A DNA stretch of 64,000 nt from Myxococcus fulvus (GCF_900111765.1 NZ_FOIB01000015.1:168197-232196); one strand, 5' to 3'; positions 42,795-52,373 are shown, numbered from the stretch's first letter. The notes: generated by a model from the letters alone, not told the origin. Numbers and translations are program-made.

Positions 42795-43874
42795 CTACAG
42801 GAACTCGTCCCCGCCCGTTGTCTCCGGCTCCTGGGCGGAGAGGAGGACCTTCCCAGGCACCTGCTCCACGCGAAGGCCCAGGCCCATCGCCGTCAACTCC
42901 TCGACCGCGGTGAGGGCCTCCATCACGGGCTGGACGTCCGCGACCTTGGCGGGCACGGCGATGCACTCGAGACGCGAGCCCACCTGCTCCAGCAACGCGT
43001 GAGCCGGGAGCACCTCGACGTAACGACCGTACAGATAGGCGGGCGCGCACAGCTGGGAGACCTTCGAGGGGGAGACGGACGCCACGAACGCATCGAAGCG
43101 CGCTCTCACGTCCTCCGTCGTCGTCTCTTGACGCCACAGTCCGAGCAGCGAGCGCAGGAAGTCCAACAGCGGTTGCCCCAGCTTGCCTGCGACGACCTCC
43201 AGCGCCCGTTCAGCACGCACGGCGTCGGGCTCCACGAAGTACAGCGGCAGCACCTCCTCGATGCCCGGCGTGTAGAGGGGCTCGGCGAGCTGCTCCGGTG
43301 CGCCCGCGAACGCGCGCAGTGTCTCGGGTTCGAGCGGCTCGCCTCCGAGCCAGCGGCACCACAGCGCCTCCAGAGAGCCCTCTGAGAGCGACGCGCGACG
43401 CAGCAGATGGGCGCGTGCCTGCTCCACGCCTCCGAACAACACGACGGTCACCAGCTCGCCGAAGGCAGGCCCCTCGGGAAACTCGAGCGCATCCACTCCC
43501 GTCCAGCGCGCGTAGCGGTTGCGCTTCAAGTCACGATGGACCTCGCTCGCCACCTCGCTCCACGCGGACCAAGGCACGCCAAGCGCCGCGTAGTCCTTCC
43601 GCAAGCCCTCGTCCGCGGGAGCCGAGACTTCGTTGGGACGCTTCTTGAAGTCGGCCCGTACGCGCTTGAGCTCCTTCGCGAGCGCGGGCAGCTCGTCCGC
43701 CGGACAGCCCCCCGTCAGCAGCCGGAGACGGGAGACAGGAACGCCGGTCAACTTGAGCAGCCAGGACTTGAACGCCGACCAGGCGGGTGCGGAGAGGTGT
43801 CGTGACTCCAAGGGCTGTCCTCGCTCAGTCGGCAGTCCACTCCCCCGTGAGGGAGCATCGCGCCAGGTGCTCAC
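42795..43874 (-). CDS. Hypothetical protein (359 aa)
   Basis: A soluble, mostly helical 359-residue protein with no recognised domain. Visible features are a Lys/Arg-rich helix near residues 65-85 (LAKELKRVRADFKKRPNE), two similar helical stretches with SLLGLWRQ and LLRRASLSE, and a short acidic C-terminus. It starts at a GTG (43874) 23 bp downstream of the GST gene, so they may share a transcript. Composition is like its neighbours. Nothing points to transfer or function. Confidence 0.55.
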   Translation of the reverse strand: MSTWRDAPSRGSGLPTERGQPLESRHLSAPAWSAFKSWLLKLTGVPVSRLRLLTGGCPADELPALAKELKRVRADFKKRPNEVSAPADEGLRKDYAALGVPWSAWSEVASEVHRDLKRNRYARWTGVDALEFPEGPAFGELVTVVLFGGVEQARAHLLRRASLSEGSLEALWCRWLGGEPLEPETLRAFAGAPEQLAEPLYTPGIEEVLPLYFVEPDAVRAERALEVVAGKLGQPLLDFLRSLLGLWRQETTTEDVRARFDAFVASVSPSKVSQLCAPAYLYGRYVEVLPAHALLEQVGSRLECIAVPAKVADVQPVMEALTAVEELTAMGLGLRVEQVPGKVLLSAQEPETTGGDEFL

Positions 43875-43897
43875 GTCATGATAGCCGCGGCGCGGAG

Positions 43898-44560
43898 CTA
43901 ACGCGCGCTGCCCGCCGGGACGCCCAGACGCTGCTCATAGGCATCCAGCGTCCGCTGCCATGCGGGCCGTTGCTCACAGCGCTCGCGATAGGCGGAGACC
44001 CTCGCAAAGCGCTCCAGCACGCCCGCGTTGCGGACCTCACGCAGGACGGTGACCATCAGGATGTCCGCCACGGTGAACGCCTCGCCGGCGAGATACGGAC
44101 GGCCCTCCAGCCAGGCCTCCACCGAGCCCAGCACGCGCTCGGAATACTGGACCACCCCGGGACGTCGCTGCGCGCCCGTGGGGTCCGCGGCGCCGAGCAG
44201 GTCGATCATCACCAACTGGAACAGCGGGGGCTCGACGCTGTTGAGCGCGGCGAAGCACCACCGCGTCACCTGGGCGCGGCCCTGGAAGTCCTCGGGAATC
44301 AACCGGCCCGTCTTCTCCGCGAGGTACAGCAGGATGGCGCCCGACTCGGTGAGCACGAAGCCCTCGTCGTCGAGCACCGGCACCTGGGCAAAGGGGTTCA
44401 TCCTCCGGAACTCCTCGCTCCCGAGTTCCCCCGCGGGATGGTCCACGCCGTGGACCCGATAGGGCACACCGAGCTCTTCGAGCGCCCACAGGGCCCGCAG
44501 ATCTCTCGTGAGCCCCACCACCTTCGAGTTGACGCGACCAAAGCCATGGAGCGTGAGCAT
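43898..44560 (-). CDS. Glutathione S-transferase family protein
   Basis: A 220-residue GST. The N-terminal thioredoxin-like domain has the glutathione-binding NPFAQVPVLDDEGFVLTESGAI run (split around residues 47-68) with cis-Pro in VPV and the TESGAI turn. The C-terminal domain is helical with the FTVADILMV motif near residue 158. It conjugates or reduces electrophiles using glutathione. I chose the ATG at 44560, which begins the first strand after a short lead; upstream sequence in frame is not protein-like. It is followed by the 359-residue hypothetical. Confidence 0.9.
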   Translation of the reverse strand: MLTLHGFGRVNSKVVGLTRDLRALWALEELGVPYRVHGVDHPAGELGSEEFRRMNPFAQVPVLDDEGFVLTESGAILLYLAEKTGRLIPEDFQGRAQVTRWCFAALNSVEPPLFQLVMIDLLGAADPTGAQRRPGVVQYSERVLGSVEAWLEGRPYLAGEAFTVADILMVTVLREVRNAGVLERFARVSAYRERCEQRPAWQRTLDAYEQRLGVPAGSAR

Positions 44561-44664
44561 CTCCGCAGTATTGGCACCCACCCACCACCCGTCGAGGGCC
44601 ACGAGGCATCGCCCCGACACTTTTTCGCGAAATAAATGTCCCAGGTGTCCCAGCCCGCGTGTCC

Positions 44665-44918
44665 ATGGGTGTGAAGATGCCGCCAGGGTTGAGCGCCAGG
44701 GAGGTCCAGGACCTGTACGACCGGTACGCCCCTGGCATGTACCGGAGGGTCTTCGCATTGCTTCAGCGGGAGGCGGACGCCTGGGACGCGGTGCAGGAGT
44801 CCTGCATCCGCGTCCTCCAATCCGCCGCCGAGTTCCGCTGTGAGGCCCGGCCGATGACCTTCATCTACCGGGTGACGACGAATGTGAGCCTCAACCTGCT
44901 CGTCGCGGAGGAGGGCCC
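44665..44918 (+). pseudogene. ECF sigma factor remnant (region 2 only)
   Basis: The frame encodes a normal sigma region 2: LYDRYAPGMYRRVFALLQR, then AWDAVQESCIRVLQ and TFIYRVTTNVSLNLL, about 85 residues from the ATG at 44665. After the last helix the family match ends abruptly at EEGPRR, and region 4 is missing. The DNA continues in a different frame as a beta-propeller coding sequence. A deletion joining the two genes explains this. Without region 4 it is unlikely to work as a sigma factor. Confidence 0.8.
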
Positions 44919-45864
44919 GCGCCGGTTCGCCCTGGGATGGCCATGCGTGGCAGCTGCTCCCTCCGCTCCGAGCGGAGGACTCCCGTTCGCGGCCCGCCAG
45001 GAACCTCACGGTGGCGGCGAAGCAGGGCGCGATTGTCGCGGCGTGGGGTGAACGAGATGAAACCACCGGAATCTACCAGCTCCATGTCGCGAGCCATGAA
45101 GAGACGGGGTGGAGACACCTGGGAGAGCCCTACGACACGCAAGCCAAATATGTGCGTTTCACGATGACGTTGGACTCATCGAGCAGACATGTCATCGCCT
45201 GGGAGGGATTGTCCACCGAGACGGACACGGAGGTGCGAGTCATTCGCTGGAATGGCACGCAGTGGCTGCCCCTGGGGGAGGCGCTCAGCGCGAACCCAGC
45301 ATCTGGCGCCTCGTCATATCGGCCCGCCCTCGCGGTGGATGATGAGGTGCTCGTGAGCTGGCTGGAGGCGTCCGCCGATACCGGCGCCACCCACCTCCAC
45401 GTCCGCATGTACCTGGCCGGGGATGGGCTCCCGTCGGGGCGTCCATCCGCATTCACGAGGGCGCCGTCGCCGAACGTACCGGGATTGCGTTTGAGCGAGA
45501 CAGAGGCGCCGTCCTCGCCTGGGCCGAGCACCGTCCCTCGAACAGTGTCAGCACCCTCCGGTTCTCATCCATCGACAACTGGAACGGAGGGTCCCATTGG
45601 TCCACCCCCGAAGCCATCGAAGTCCTGTCCACGACCACCACGTTCCAGTCGTTCAGACTCGTCATGGACGGCCACGACGAGCCCTGGTTGGCCTGGACCG
45701 AGTATCCTTCGCTCGAGGGAATCAAGAGCTACTATCGCAGGCGTCGCGCCAAGGCCTGGCAGCCCAAGCAGCTTATCTCGCCTGGCGAGCTGTCGGCATT
45801 CCTGGTCGACGAGAACGCGTTCCCCTGGGCCTTGTCTGGCATGACCGTGGTTCGTCCGCAGTAA
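44919..45864 (+). pseudogene. Beta-propeller-like protein, 5'-truncated and frameshifted
   Basis: From about 44919 the second + frame reads propeller-type blades (WDGHAWQLL, AIVAAWGERDE, HVIAWEGLSTE, VLVSWLEASAD). Near 45430-45445 the frame shifts by one base and blades continue (AVLAWAEHRP, EPWLAWTEYPS) to a stop at 45862-45864. The start and signal peptide are missing because the 5' end abuts the sigma remnant. The fold resembles secreted or lipoprotein propellers common in myxobacteria. A sequencing error could explain the frameshift but not the missing 5' end. Confidence 0.75.
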
Positions 45865-45916
45865 GGCGAGTGGACGGAAGCAGCAGGAGCGCGCTCGCAC
45901 GGTATGCTGCGGGGCC

Positions 45917-46933
45917 ATGCACCCGACGCGTCGTCTCCTGTCCCGTGGACCGTGGTTGTTCGACATCAATCCGAATCGACTCGTCATCGTCCACGGAGCC
46001 GAGGGTGTTCGCCGGGAGCTGAAAGGGGACTCGCCGGGCCATCCCTCCGCTCCCGTGGTGCTCGCCGCGCTCGCCGAGGCGAAGGACGCCTGGGTGGGGA
46101 GCGGAGACGGGCGTGTCTTCTCCGTGGGGACCGATGCGAGCACTCCCGCCCAGTCCTTTCCGAGGGAGTGCTTCGATCTCATCACCGATGGGGACCGGCT
46201 CATCGGAGCGCACGTGGACGACACCCTTTGGCTGACCACCCTCTTCACGACGGATGGGTCCGGGCAGAAGTGGGAGCCCATGCCCCTGCCCGAACCCGTG
46301 TCCGCCACGCACGGGTACGGATACTCCGAGGGACTCCCGCTTCCGGAGTCCCCTGACGGGGCGTTCCTCGACAGCAGCCCCTTCGGCATCACCGTCGTGG
46401 AGAAGGGCCGGGGCCGGGTCCATGTGCTCCGTGCGGGAGCGGCTCAGCCGGAGGGAGCGCTGCAACTGGAGCCGGGCCATGAGCAGGACCTCTGGAGGGC
46501 CCTGGCCACGCCTCACGGCGTCCTCCTCCTGCTCATCGTCAACTACAGGCTGACGGGGCTCCTCCACTTCGCGCTCGACGGAACCCTGCTCGGCTCCCTC
46601 CCACGGAGTGACAGCGATGAGGACGAGGATGAACTGACCTGGGGTGGTGCCGGGATATGTGTCCTCGATGCGAACCGAGCGGCCCTCTTCGTCCAGGACA
46701 AGATTCTCCTGGTGTCCTTGCCCGGGCTCGAGGTGCTTGAGACGCGCGAAGGGGAATGGCCTCGACCCGTGTCCGTGACGTCCGCCGGACGTGACCGGTG
46801 GTGGGTGGGCCCCGAGGACAATGACGCGCTCTTCCTGCTCACCGCCGAGCCCGGCCATCCCTTGCGCATCCACGCCACGAACCCTCCGGTGAACCCGGGC
46901 GCGCCGCTCGAGCTTCGTGAACGTGTGAGGTGA
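45917..46933 (+). CDS. Hypothetical protein, propeller-like strands
   Basis: A 338-residue protein without a signal peptide. Repeated beta segments (VVLAALAEAKDAWVGSGDGRVF, then LWLTTLFTTDGSG, GVLLLLIVNYRLTGLLHF, DRWWVGPEDNDALFLL) suggest a beta-propeller, and an acidic stretch SDSDEDEDE lies near residue 235. No family is recognised. It begins 53 bp after the decayed propeller gene, and a shared ancestry is possible. It converges on the pseudokinase gene with 11 bp between. Confidence 0.6.
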   Translation: MHPTRRLLSRGPWLFDINPNRLVIVHGAEGVRRELKGDSPGHPSAPVVLAALAEAKDAWVGSGDGRVFSVGTDASTPAQSFPRECFDLITDGDRLIGAHVDDTLWLTTLFTTDGSGQKWEPMPLPEPVSATHGYGYSEGLPLPESPDGAFLDSSPFGITVVEKGRGRVHVLRAGAAQPEGALQLEPGHEQDLWRALATPHGVLLLLIVNYRLTGLLHFALDGTLLGSLPRSDSDEDEDELTWGGAGICVLDANRAALFVQDKILLVSLPGLEVLETREGEWPRPVSVTSAGRDRWWVGPEDNDALFLLTAEPGHPLRIHATNPPVNPGAPLELRERVR

Positions 46934-46944
46934 GGACGCCGGCG

Positions 46945-48012
46945 CTACGGAGTCGAAGCGGGGGCCTGCTGGGGCTCGGGTGCGGCCCCCATCCTCCAGA
47001 GCAGGAGGCCGCCTCCGAGCAGCACCAGGAGCCCCACGGCCGCCGCGAGCACCCGACCTCGCGTCACGGAGGGCCGTGGCTGGGCCTCCAGGCGGTCCGA
47101 GGTCGGGCTCACCTGCTGGGCGAGTTGGGCCACGTGCTTCGGTTTCACTGACTCACCCGTGGAGCGGATGAATCTCTCCAGGTCCGCCTTGAACGCGTGG
47201 CAGTCCGGATAACGCTCATTCCGATCCTTGGCGAGCGCTCGGGCGAGGATGGCGAGCAGGGCGTCGGGCAGGTCCGGCCGGTGCCGCTCCGCGGGTATCA
47301 TGGGCTCGGTCAGGATTGCCTGCATCACGCTCCTTTCGGGCGTGACTTCGAATGGCCTGCGCTGGGTGAGCAACTCGTAGAGCACCACACCGAGCGAATA
47401 GACATCCATCCGCCGGTCCACCGGCGTGCGGCTCATCACCTCGGGCGCGTTGTAGACCTCGTCGTGAACGAGGGGAATCATGCGCGGAGTAAACCGGGAC
47501 CGCAGTTCGTCGACGCCGAAGTCCACCATCATGGCCTTCCCCTGGTGTGACAGGAGGATGTTGTAAGGCCTGACGCAACGGTGGATGAGCCTCAGCGGCT
47601 CGCCCGTCTCGGAGTCCGCGAGGTCATGGGCGAAGGCGAGTCCCTCGCAGACTTGCGAGATGATGCGCGCGCACAGGGTCGCCGCCAGCGTCATCCGCTG
47701 GGCGGCCATGTACTTGAGCACCTCGCGCAGGTTGGGGCCCTCGATGTGCTCCCTGGCGAGGAAGTACGTGCCGTCCGCCACACCGACGTCGAAGACCTTC
47801 ACGATGTTCGGGTGGTCGAGCAGGGCGGCATGCCTCGCCGTGTCCAGGAACATCTCCGCGAACCCCACATTCTCGGCCATGTCCGACCGGAGGCACTGGA
47901 GCACCAGCGTCTTCTCGCGCCCGCTCGGGCCGGCGACCTGGGACAGGTGGTCCTCGATGATGCCACCGAAGAGCAGCCGGATGCGTGTGTATGGACCGAG
48001 TTGGGATGTCAC
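46945..48012 (-). CDS. Membrane-anchored Ser/Thr protein pseudokinase
   Basis: A 355-residue protein-kinase fold with one C-terminal transmembrane helix (residues 320-337). Three catalytic elements are lost: the glycine-rich loop is degenerate (LLFGGIIEDHL), the ATP-anchoring Lys of the VAIK strand is Gln (LVLQC, residue 39), and the catalytic loop HRDLKPxN reads HRCVRPYN (144-151), so Asp is Cys and Lys is Arg. The DFG Asp (164) and the APE and DVYSLGVVL segments remain, so the fold is kept. It is therefore probably a pseudokinase scaffold or decoy. It lies near secreted and signalling genes; no partner is evident. Confidence 0.88.
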   Translation of the reverse strand: MTSQLGPYTRIRLLFGGIIEDHLSQVAGPSGREKTLVLQCLRSDMAENVGFAEMFLDTARHAALLDHPNIVKVFDVGVADGTYFLAREHIEGPNLREVLKYMAAQRMTLAATLCARIISQVCEGLAFAHDLADSETGEPLRLIHRCVRPYNILLSHQGKAMMVDFGVDELRSRFTPRMIPLVHDEVYNAPEVMSRTPVDRRMDVYSLGVVLYELLTQRRPFEVTPERSVMQAILTEPMIPAERHRPDLPDALLAILARALAKDRNERYPDCHAFKADLERFIRSTGESVKPKHVAQLAQQVSPTSDRLEAQPRPSVTRGRVLAAAVGLLVLLGGGLLLWRMGAAPEPQQAPASTP

Positions 48013-48118
48013 GAGACGGATGAATAGCAGATGTGCCGCCCTCGATTGCGCGACAGGAGACGGAAGTCGGGCCGCCGCGTCCCGACTCCCGTCCGAGCAT
48101 CAGGCGAATCATTCCCCC

Positions 48119-49525
48119 TCAGGGCTTCGCCTTGATCTCCAGCCGCTCATCTCGGAGCGCTTCGCCCTTCAGGAAGGACGTCATCCGCTCGAGGATGCGC
48201 GGGTCCGACTGGAAGAGACCGTCATGTCCCGCTCCCTCCAACACCAGGTGCACGGCCTTGGAGAGCCCTGGGCGAAGGGCCTCGGCGTTGTCCGGGCTCG
48301 TGCGCCCGTCCAGGGTGCCGCTGATGAGGAGCACGGGCACCGAGGCCTTCAGCGGGCCGCGGAAGGAAGCGCCGAGGTCGCTCACGCCGGGCACATCTCC
48401 CGCCACCAGGGCGCCAGGATTGGCGCTGCCCCCGAGCAATGACTTCGACGCCTCCTTCCGGATGAGGGCCTGTCGCGCCGGGCTCACACCGGAGGCCGCA
48501 TCCATGGCGAGCGACATCGGTCGCAGCGCCCCTTCGCGCAGCAGGCCCGCGAAGGGCGCCATCGGCGCGAAGTCTCCAGCCTCCAGCGCCGGGAGCAGGG
48601 CGAGGAAGCGACGGAAGGTGGTGGGGTCCCTCATGGACTCGAAGAGGGTGCGCTGAAGGTCGAAGGGGCTGACCTTCCAGGTGCGGCGCGCCCCCGTCTC
48701 CGGGTCCGTGACCTCCACGCCGCGAGGCTCACGACGCAGCGACTTCAACAGCTTCGCCAGCCGCGCCCTCAGGCCCGGCCCCTGCTCACCCTCGGCGCGC
48801 AGCACGGCCTCCCAACGGTCGAGCAGCGCCTCCGCGTGGGCGGGCCGCTTCCAGGTGTCGTCCGGTCCCTCGACGCCGGCGAGGATGATGTGCTCCACCT
48901 GCTGCGGGTAGCGCCGCAGGTAGGCGAGGCCCAGGTGGGTGCCGTAGCTGATGCCCCAGAGGTTGAGCTTCGGGGCGCCCAGCGCCTTGCGCAGCGCCTC
49001 CAGGTCGTCGGCGTTCTCCACCGTGGTGTACGCGCCCAGGTCCACGCCCGCCGCCGTCCAGGCCCGACTCGCCTCGGCCGCGGCCTTCTTCATCGTGGTG
49101 TCGAGCAGCGCCTCGTCCACGCGCTGGTCGAGCGGAATGGCCCAGGGATGTGACAGCTCGGCATGAGGATTCGACTCACCGGTCCCCCGCTGGTCCAGGG
49201 CGATGACATCGGCCACCTCACGAAGCGCGAGGAACAGGTCGAAGCGGCCATGGCGCGCGGCATCGATGCCGGAGCCACCCGGCCCGCCCGCCAGGTACAC
49301 GATGGGCGCACCCGGTGACGGGTTCGTGCTCTTGAAGCGCACGAAGCGCAGGGACATGCCCGGGCCCTCGGGGCGAGCGTGACGCAGGGGCACGGAGAGA
49401 GTGCCCAACTCGGCCTGGACGCTCCGACCGTCGCGAGCATGGAAGGGATGGGGTTGCAGTTCCAAACCCTGAGCATGGGCAACACACACGGGAAGGATGA
49501 GGGTCAGCAGCAGCACGGCGCGCAT
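48119..49525 (-). CDS. Secreted alpha/beta-hydrolase, S33 peptidase-like (tripeptidyl/prolyl aminopeptidase type)
   Basis: A 468-residue exported hydrolase with a signal peptide ending CVAHA (residues 1-18). GGPGGSG near residue 80 is the oxyanion loop of prolyl-iminopeptidase relatives. The nucleophile elbow is WGISYGTHLG near 193, the acid Asp lies in LISGTLDGRTSP near 410, and the His in GAGHDG near 435. The C-terminal TAP-like part is typical of secreted tripeptidyl aminopeptidases. It likely removes N-terminal residues from peptides outside the cell. It is divergent from the LytS-like kinase gene. Confidence 0.87.
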   Translation of the reverse strand: MRAVLLLTLILPVCVAHAQGLELQPHPFHARDGRSVQAELGTLSVPLRHARPEGPGMSLRFVRFKSTNPSPGAPIVYLAGGPGGSGIDAARHGRFDLFLALREVADVIALDQRGTGESNPHAELSHPWAIPLDQRVDEALLDTTMKKAAAEASRAWTAAGVDLGAYTTVENADDLEALRKALGAPKLNLWGISYGTHLGLAYLRRYPQQVEHIILAGVEGPDDTWKRPAHAEALLDRWEAVLRAEGEQGPGLRARLAKLLKSLRREPRGVEVTDPETGARRTWKVSPFDLQRTLFESMRDPTTFRRFLALLPALEAGDFAPMAPFAGLLREGALRPMSLAMDAASGVSPARQALIRKEASKSLLGGSANPGALVAGDVPGVSDLGASFRGPLKASVPVLLISGTLDGRTSPDNAEALRPGLSKAVHLVLEGAGHDGLFQSDPRILERMTSFLKGEALRDERLEIKAKP

Positions 49526-49659
49526 CGGGTTCCTCCGCGAAGGACTTCGACGAGGAGGATGCGGTGGCCAGCACGGCGCGTGGGGTGCCCGTCGCCCAAC
49601 GCCTCGCGGAGTCGCCGGAGTGCACGTGGTTCGTCCTGGGGCTGCGTATGCTGGGCGCC

Positions 49660-51342
49660 ATGATGTCCTCCGTCTTCATCGCGCTCTCGCTCACGGTCTC
49701 GGCCGCGATGCCCTCCGTGAGGCAGGGCCAGGTCCAGGTGAACACGGAGGCGCTCAACCCAGAGGTCGCGCTCTCCGCGGACGAACGGGGCTGGCGCACG
49801 GTGCCGGTCGATGAGGTCAACGAGGGGGCGGGCCCGTATTGGCTGCGCACCCAGGTGGACGTGCCCCCGCGTGAAGCCGGAGCCCCGACGCCGGCCCTCG
49901 CCCTGTCGGTGCTCGGCTCATGGGAGGCCTGGTGGGATGGCAGGCCCCTGGGAAGCAATGGACAGGTGGGGCGGACCGCCACGGAAGAGGTCCCAGGACG
50001 CATCGATGTCCTGCTCCCGCTTCCGCCCGAGCTCAGCACACCGGGCCCTCATCTGCTGACGATGCACATCTCGGCGCACCGGCTCGGCTTCCAGCCCGTG
50101 GGCACCGTCCACCACGTGCACGCCGGCGAGGCGGCGTCCCTCGCCCAGGCGCGGATGCAGGGCCTGGTGCCATCCCTCTGCATGTTGGGCGCGCTGGTGC
50201 TGATGGGGCTCTACCACCTCGTGCGCGTGCGGCTCTCGAAGGGAGGGCTCGCCACGCTCCTGCTCGGTCTGCTGTGCCTCGCCGCCTCGGCGCTCATCCT
50301 GCTGGAGGCCTGGCGCGGGCTCGCCAGCTATTCCTATCCCCAGCACGCCCTGCGGCTGCGGCTGCTGGCGGCGGCCATGCTGGCGGTGGCGACGCTGCTG
50401 CCGGCGACCGTGCACGCGGCCTTCAGCGAGCCACGCCGCTGGATGCGGTGGCTGGGACTCGGGCTGGGGCTGCTTTCGCTCGCCTTCGTTCCAGGGTTCG
50501 ATGGCAAGAACACCATCGCGCTCGGGGCCTCGCTCGTCGTCTCCACGGTGCTCTGCGTACGGGCGTGGCGTCGAGGAGAGGTCGGGGCTCCATTGGGCAC
50601 GCTGGCGGGGCTCGGCTTCGCCGGGACGCTCTTCCTGTTGGAGCCGTGGGGCTTCTCCGAGCGAGGCTTCTTCCTCGCCTTCGGGGGACTGCTGCTCTGC
50701 CTCACGGTGGTCCATGCCCGGCAGCAGCGCCGGCAGCAAGAGCGGCTCGAGAGCGCGACGCGCGCCGCGGAGCGGCTGCAGTTGGAGTTGCTCAAGCGCA
50801 GCCTGCAGCCGCACTTCCTGATGAACACGCTGGGCGCGCTGAGTGAGTGGGTGGAGACGGAGCCCGCGCAGGCCGTGCGCTTCATCGAGGCCCTGGGCGC
50901 CGCGTACCGACACCTGCTCGCCGTCTCCGGTGAGCGCACCATTCCGCTCGCTCGCGAGCTGGAGCTGTGCCGCGCCCACCTGGAGGTCATGGGCTGTCGA
51001 CAGGGCACATCCTTCCACCTGGAGACCGAGGGCGTGGACCTGGGCGCCCCCGTCCCCCCTGCCCTGCTGCACACGCTGTTGGAGAACGCCTTCAGTCACA
51101 ACCGCTACGTCTCGCCCCACACCTTCCGGCTCGAAAGCAGCGTCGTCACGGAGTACACGGGGCCACGTCGGAGCTATGTCTTCCTCGCGCCAGTGGGTAC
51201 GGGACCGGGCCGGGGTGGCGGTGACGGCACGGGCGCGCGCTATCTTCGTGCACGGTTGGAAGAGGCCTTCCCAGGTGCATGGCGGCTCGAGGATGGGCCC
51301 ACCGCCGCGGGATGGATGACGCGGGTGGAGGTGCCGGCGTGA
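49660..51342 (+). CDS. LytS/YehU-type sensor histidine kinase
   Basis: A 560-residue membrane sensor. A signal-like N-terminus and a periplasmic beta-sandwich domain (residues 20-165, 7TMR-DISM-like) are followed by about seven transmembrane helices (170-370). A coiled segment leads to the His_kinase domain with the phosphoacceptor in LQPHFLMNTL near residue 390, and an N-box LLENAFSHN near 475. The nucleotide-binding domain's G-rich region is short, with GPGRGGG, so it may be a reduced version. The start is uncertain: ATGs at 49648, 49660 and 49663 are close together. It overlaps the LytTR regulator gene by 4 bp (GTGA). Confidence 0.85.
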   Translation: MMSSVFIALSLTVSAAMPSVRQGQVQVNTEALNPEVALSADERGWRTVPVDEVNEGAGPYWLRTQVDVPPREAGAPTPALALSVLGSWEAWWDGRPLGSNGQVGRTATEEVPGRIDVLLPLPPELSTPGPHLLTMHISAHRLGFQPVGTVHHVHAGEAASLAQARMQGLVPSLCMLGALVLMGLYHLVRVRLSKGGLATLLLGLLCLAASALILLEAWRGLASYSYPQHALRLRLLAAAMLAVATLLPATVHAAFSEPRRWMRWLGLGLGLLSLAFVPGFDGKNTIALGASLVVSTVLCVRAWRRGEVGAPLGTLAGLGFAGTLFLLEPWGFSERGFFLAFGGLLLCLTVVHARQQRRQQERLESATRAAERLQLELLKRSLQPHFLMNTLGALSEWVETEPAQAVRFIEALGAAYRHLLAVSGERTIPLARELELCRAHLEVMGCRQGTSFHLETEGVDLGAPVPPALLHTLLENAFSHNRYVSPHTFRLESSVVTEYTGPRRSYVFLAPVGTGPGRGGGDGTGARYLRARLEEAFPGAWRLEDGPTAAGWMTRVEVPA

Positions 51343-52031
51343 GGCTGCTCATCGTGGAGGACGAACCGCTGGCGGCACGGCGTCTCGCCCGGCTGTGCGA
51401 GCAGCACCTGGGTCCCGGCACGCCGCCCCCTCGCGTCTGCGCGAGTCTGGCCGAGGCGCGCGAGCTGTTGGCGGAGCGCACCGTGGACGTGCTGCTGCTG
51501 GATTTGAACCTCTCGGGCGAGGACGGCTTCACGCTGCTCACGGAAGCAGTCTCCGGCGCATTCCAGACGGTGGTGGTCTCCGCGAACACCGACCAGGCGC
51601 TGCGAGCCTTCGAGCTGGGCGTGTTGGACTTCGTGCCCAAGCCCTACACGCCGGAGAGGCTCGCCCTCGCTCTCAACCGTGTCGGAAGCCGCGCGGCCAC
51701 GCCCTTACGCACCCTCGCGGTGAGGAAGGGCGGAGGCGTGGTCCTCGTACCCCTGGACTCCGTCGCGTACATCCAGGGCGCTGGCGACTACGCCGAGCTG
51801 GTCCTCCGCGGCGGTGGTACCGAGCTGAGCGAGAAGAGCCTGGAGCGACTCGAGCAGCTGCTCCCCACCGACTTCTTCCGCATCCACCGCTCCTATCTCG
51901 TCCGGGTGACGGACGTGCGCGAGCTGGTCGCCTCCGAGGGCTCACGCACCGCGGTGGAGCTGCGGGACGGCACCCGACTGCCGGTGGGTCGCAGCCGACT
52001 GGCTGGGCTGCGCAAGCGGTTGGAGGTGTAA
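51339..52031 (+). CDS. LytTR-family response regulator
   Basis: A 230-residue regulator coupled to the kinase by a GTGA overlap. The receiver domain (residues 1-120) has acidic pocket VEDE near 6-9, phospho-Asp in LLLDLNLSG near 53 and Lys in PKPYTPE near 105. The LytTR DNA-binding domain (residues 130-230) shows the family run from YIQGAGDYAELVL through FFRIHRSYLVR to LPVGRSRLAGLRKRL. Such regulators bind paired direct repeats upstream of membrane or secretion genes. The next gene is the small Cys-rich lipoprotein, a possible target. Confidence 0.93.
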   Translation: MRLLIVEDEPLAARRLARLCEQHLGPGTPPPRVCASLAEARELLAERTVDVLLLDLNLSGEDGFTLLTEAVSGAFQTVVVSANTDQALRAFELGVLDFVPKPYTPERLALALNRVGSRAATPLRTLAVRKGGGVVLVPLDSVAYIQGAGDYAELVLRGGGTELSEKSLERLEQLLPTDFFRIHRSYLVRVTDVRELVASEGSRTAVELRDGTRLPVGRSRLAGLRKRLEV

Positions 52032-52100
52032 CCAACGACTTGCGTCAAACGCAGTCACGGGCCGCGCATGGTATGGTGTTCCCCCCTTCGAGGAGGTCAC

Positions 52101-52358
52101 ATGCGGTCATTCATTCTTGGTGCGCTGCTGACGACGTTGCTGGGCTGTGGTGGTCCCATGACGCAGGAGGGCGAGCCGGACCTGGCCTCGCAGGAAGCGC
52201 CGCTGCCGGACTGTTCCAACGAGCCGAACGCGAACCTCCACAGGTACTACAGCGACGCCACGTACACCCAGCTCATCGGTGAGTATGGTTGCTACTGCGG
52301 CGGGCTCTATGTCTGGGGTGGCCGGTCGGTCTATTCGCAGTACATCCAGGAGTGCTGA
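52101..52358 (+). CDS. Small Cys-rich lipoprotein (DUF6289-like) 1
   Basis: An 85-residue protein with a signal peptide ending in lipobox LLGC (Cys near residue 14), so membrane-anchored after export. The mature part has the pattern RYYSDATYTQLIGEY-x-C-x-C-GG and ends in Cys. This tyrosine, DAxxT and CxC arrangement resembles the DUF6289 family of small myxobacterial and actinobacterial proteins of unknown function. AGGAGG precedes the ATG. It lies 69 bp after the LytTR gene. A second, related protein is encoded convergently at 52441. Confidence 0.75.
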   Translation: MRSFILGALLTTLLGCGGPMTQEGEPDLASQEAPLPDCSNEPNANLHRYYSDATYTQLIGEYGCYCGGLYVWGGRSVYSQYIQEC

Positions 52359-52373
52359 GCTGACGCGTCCGGC

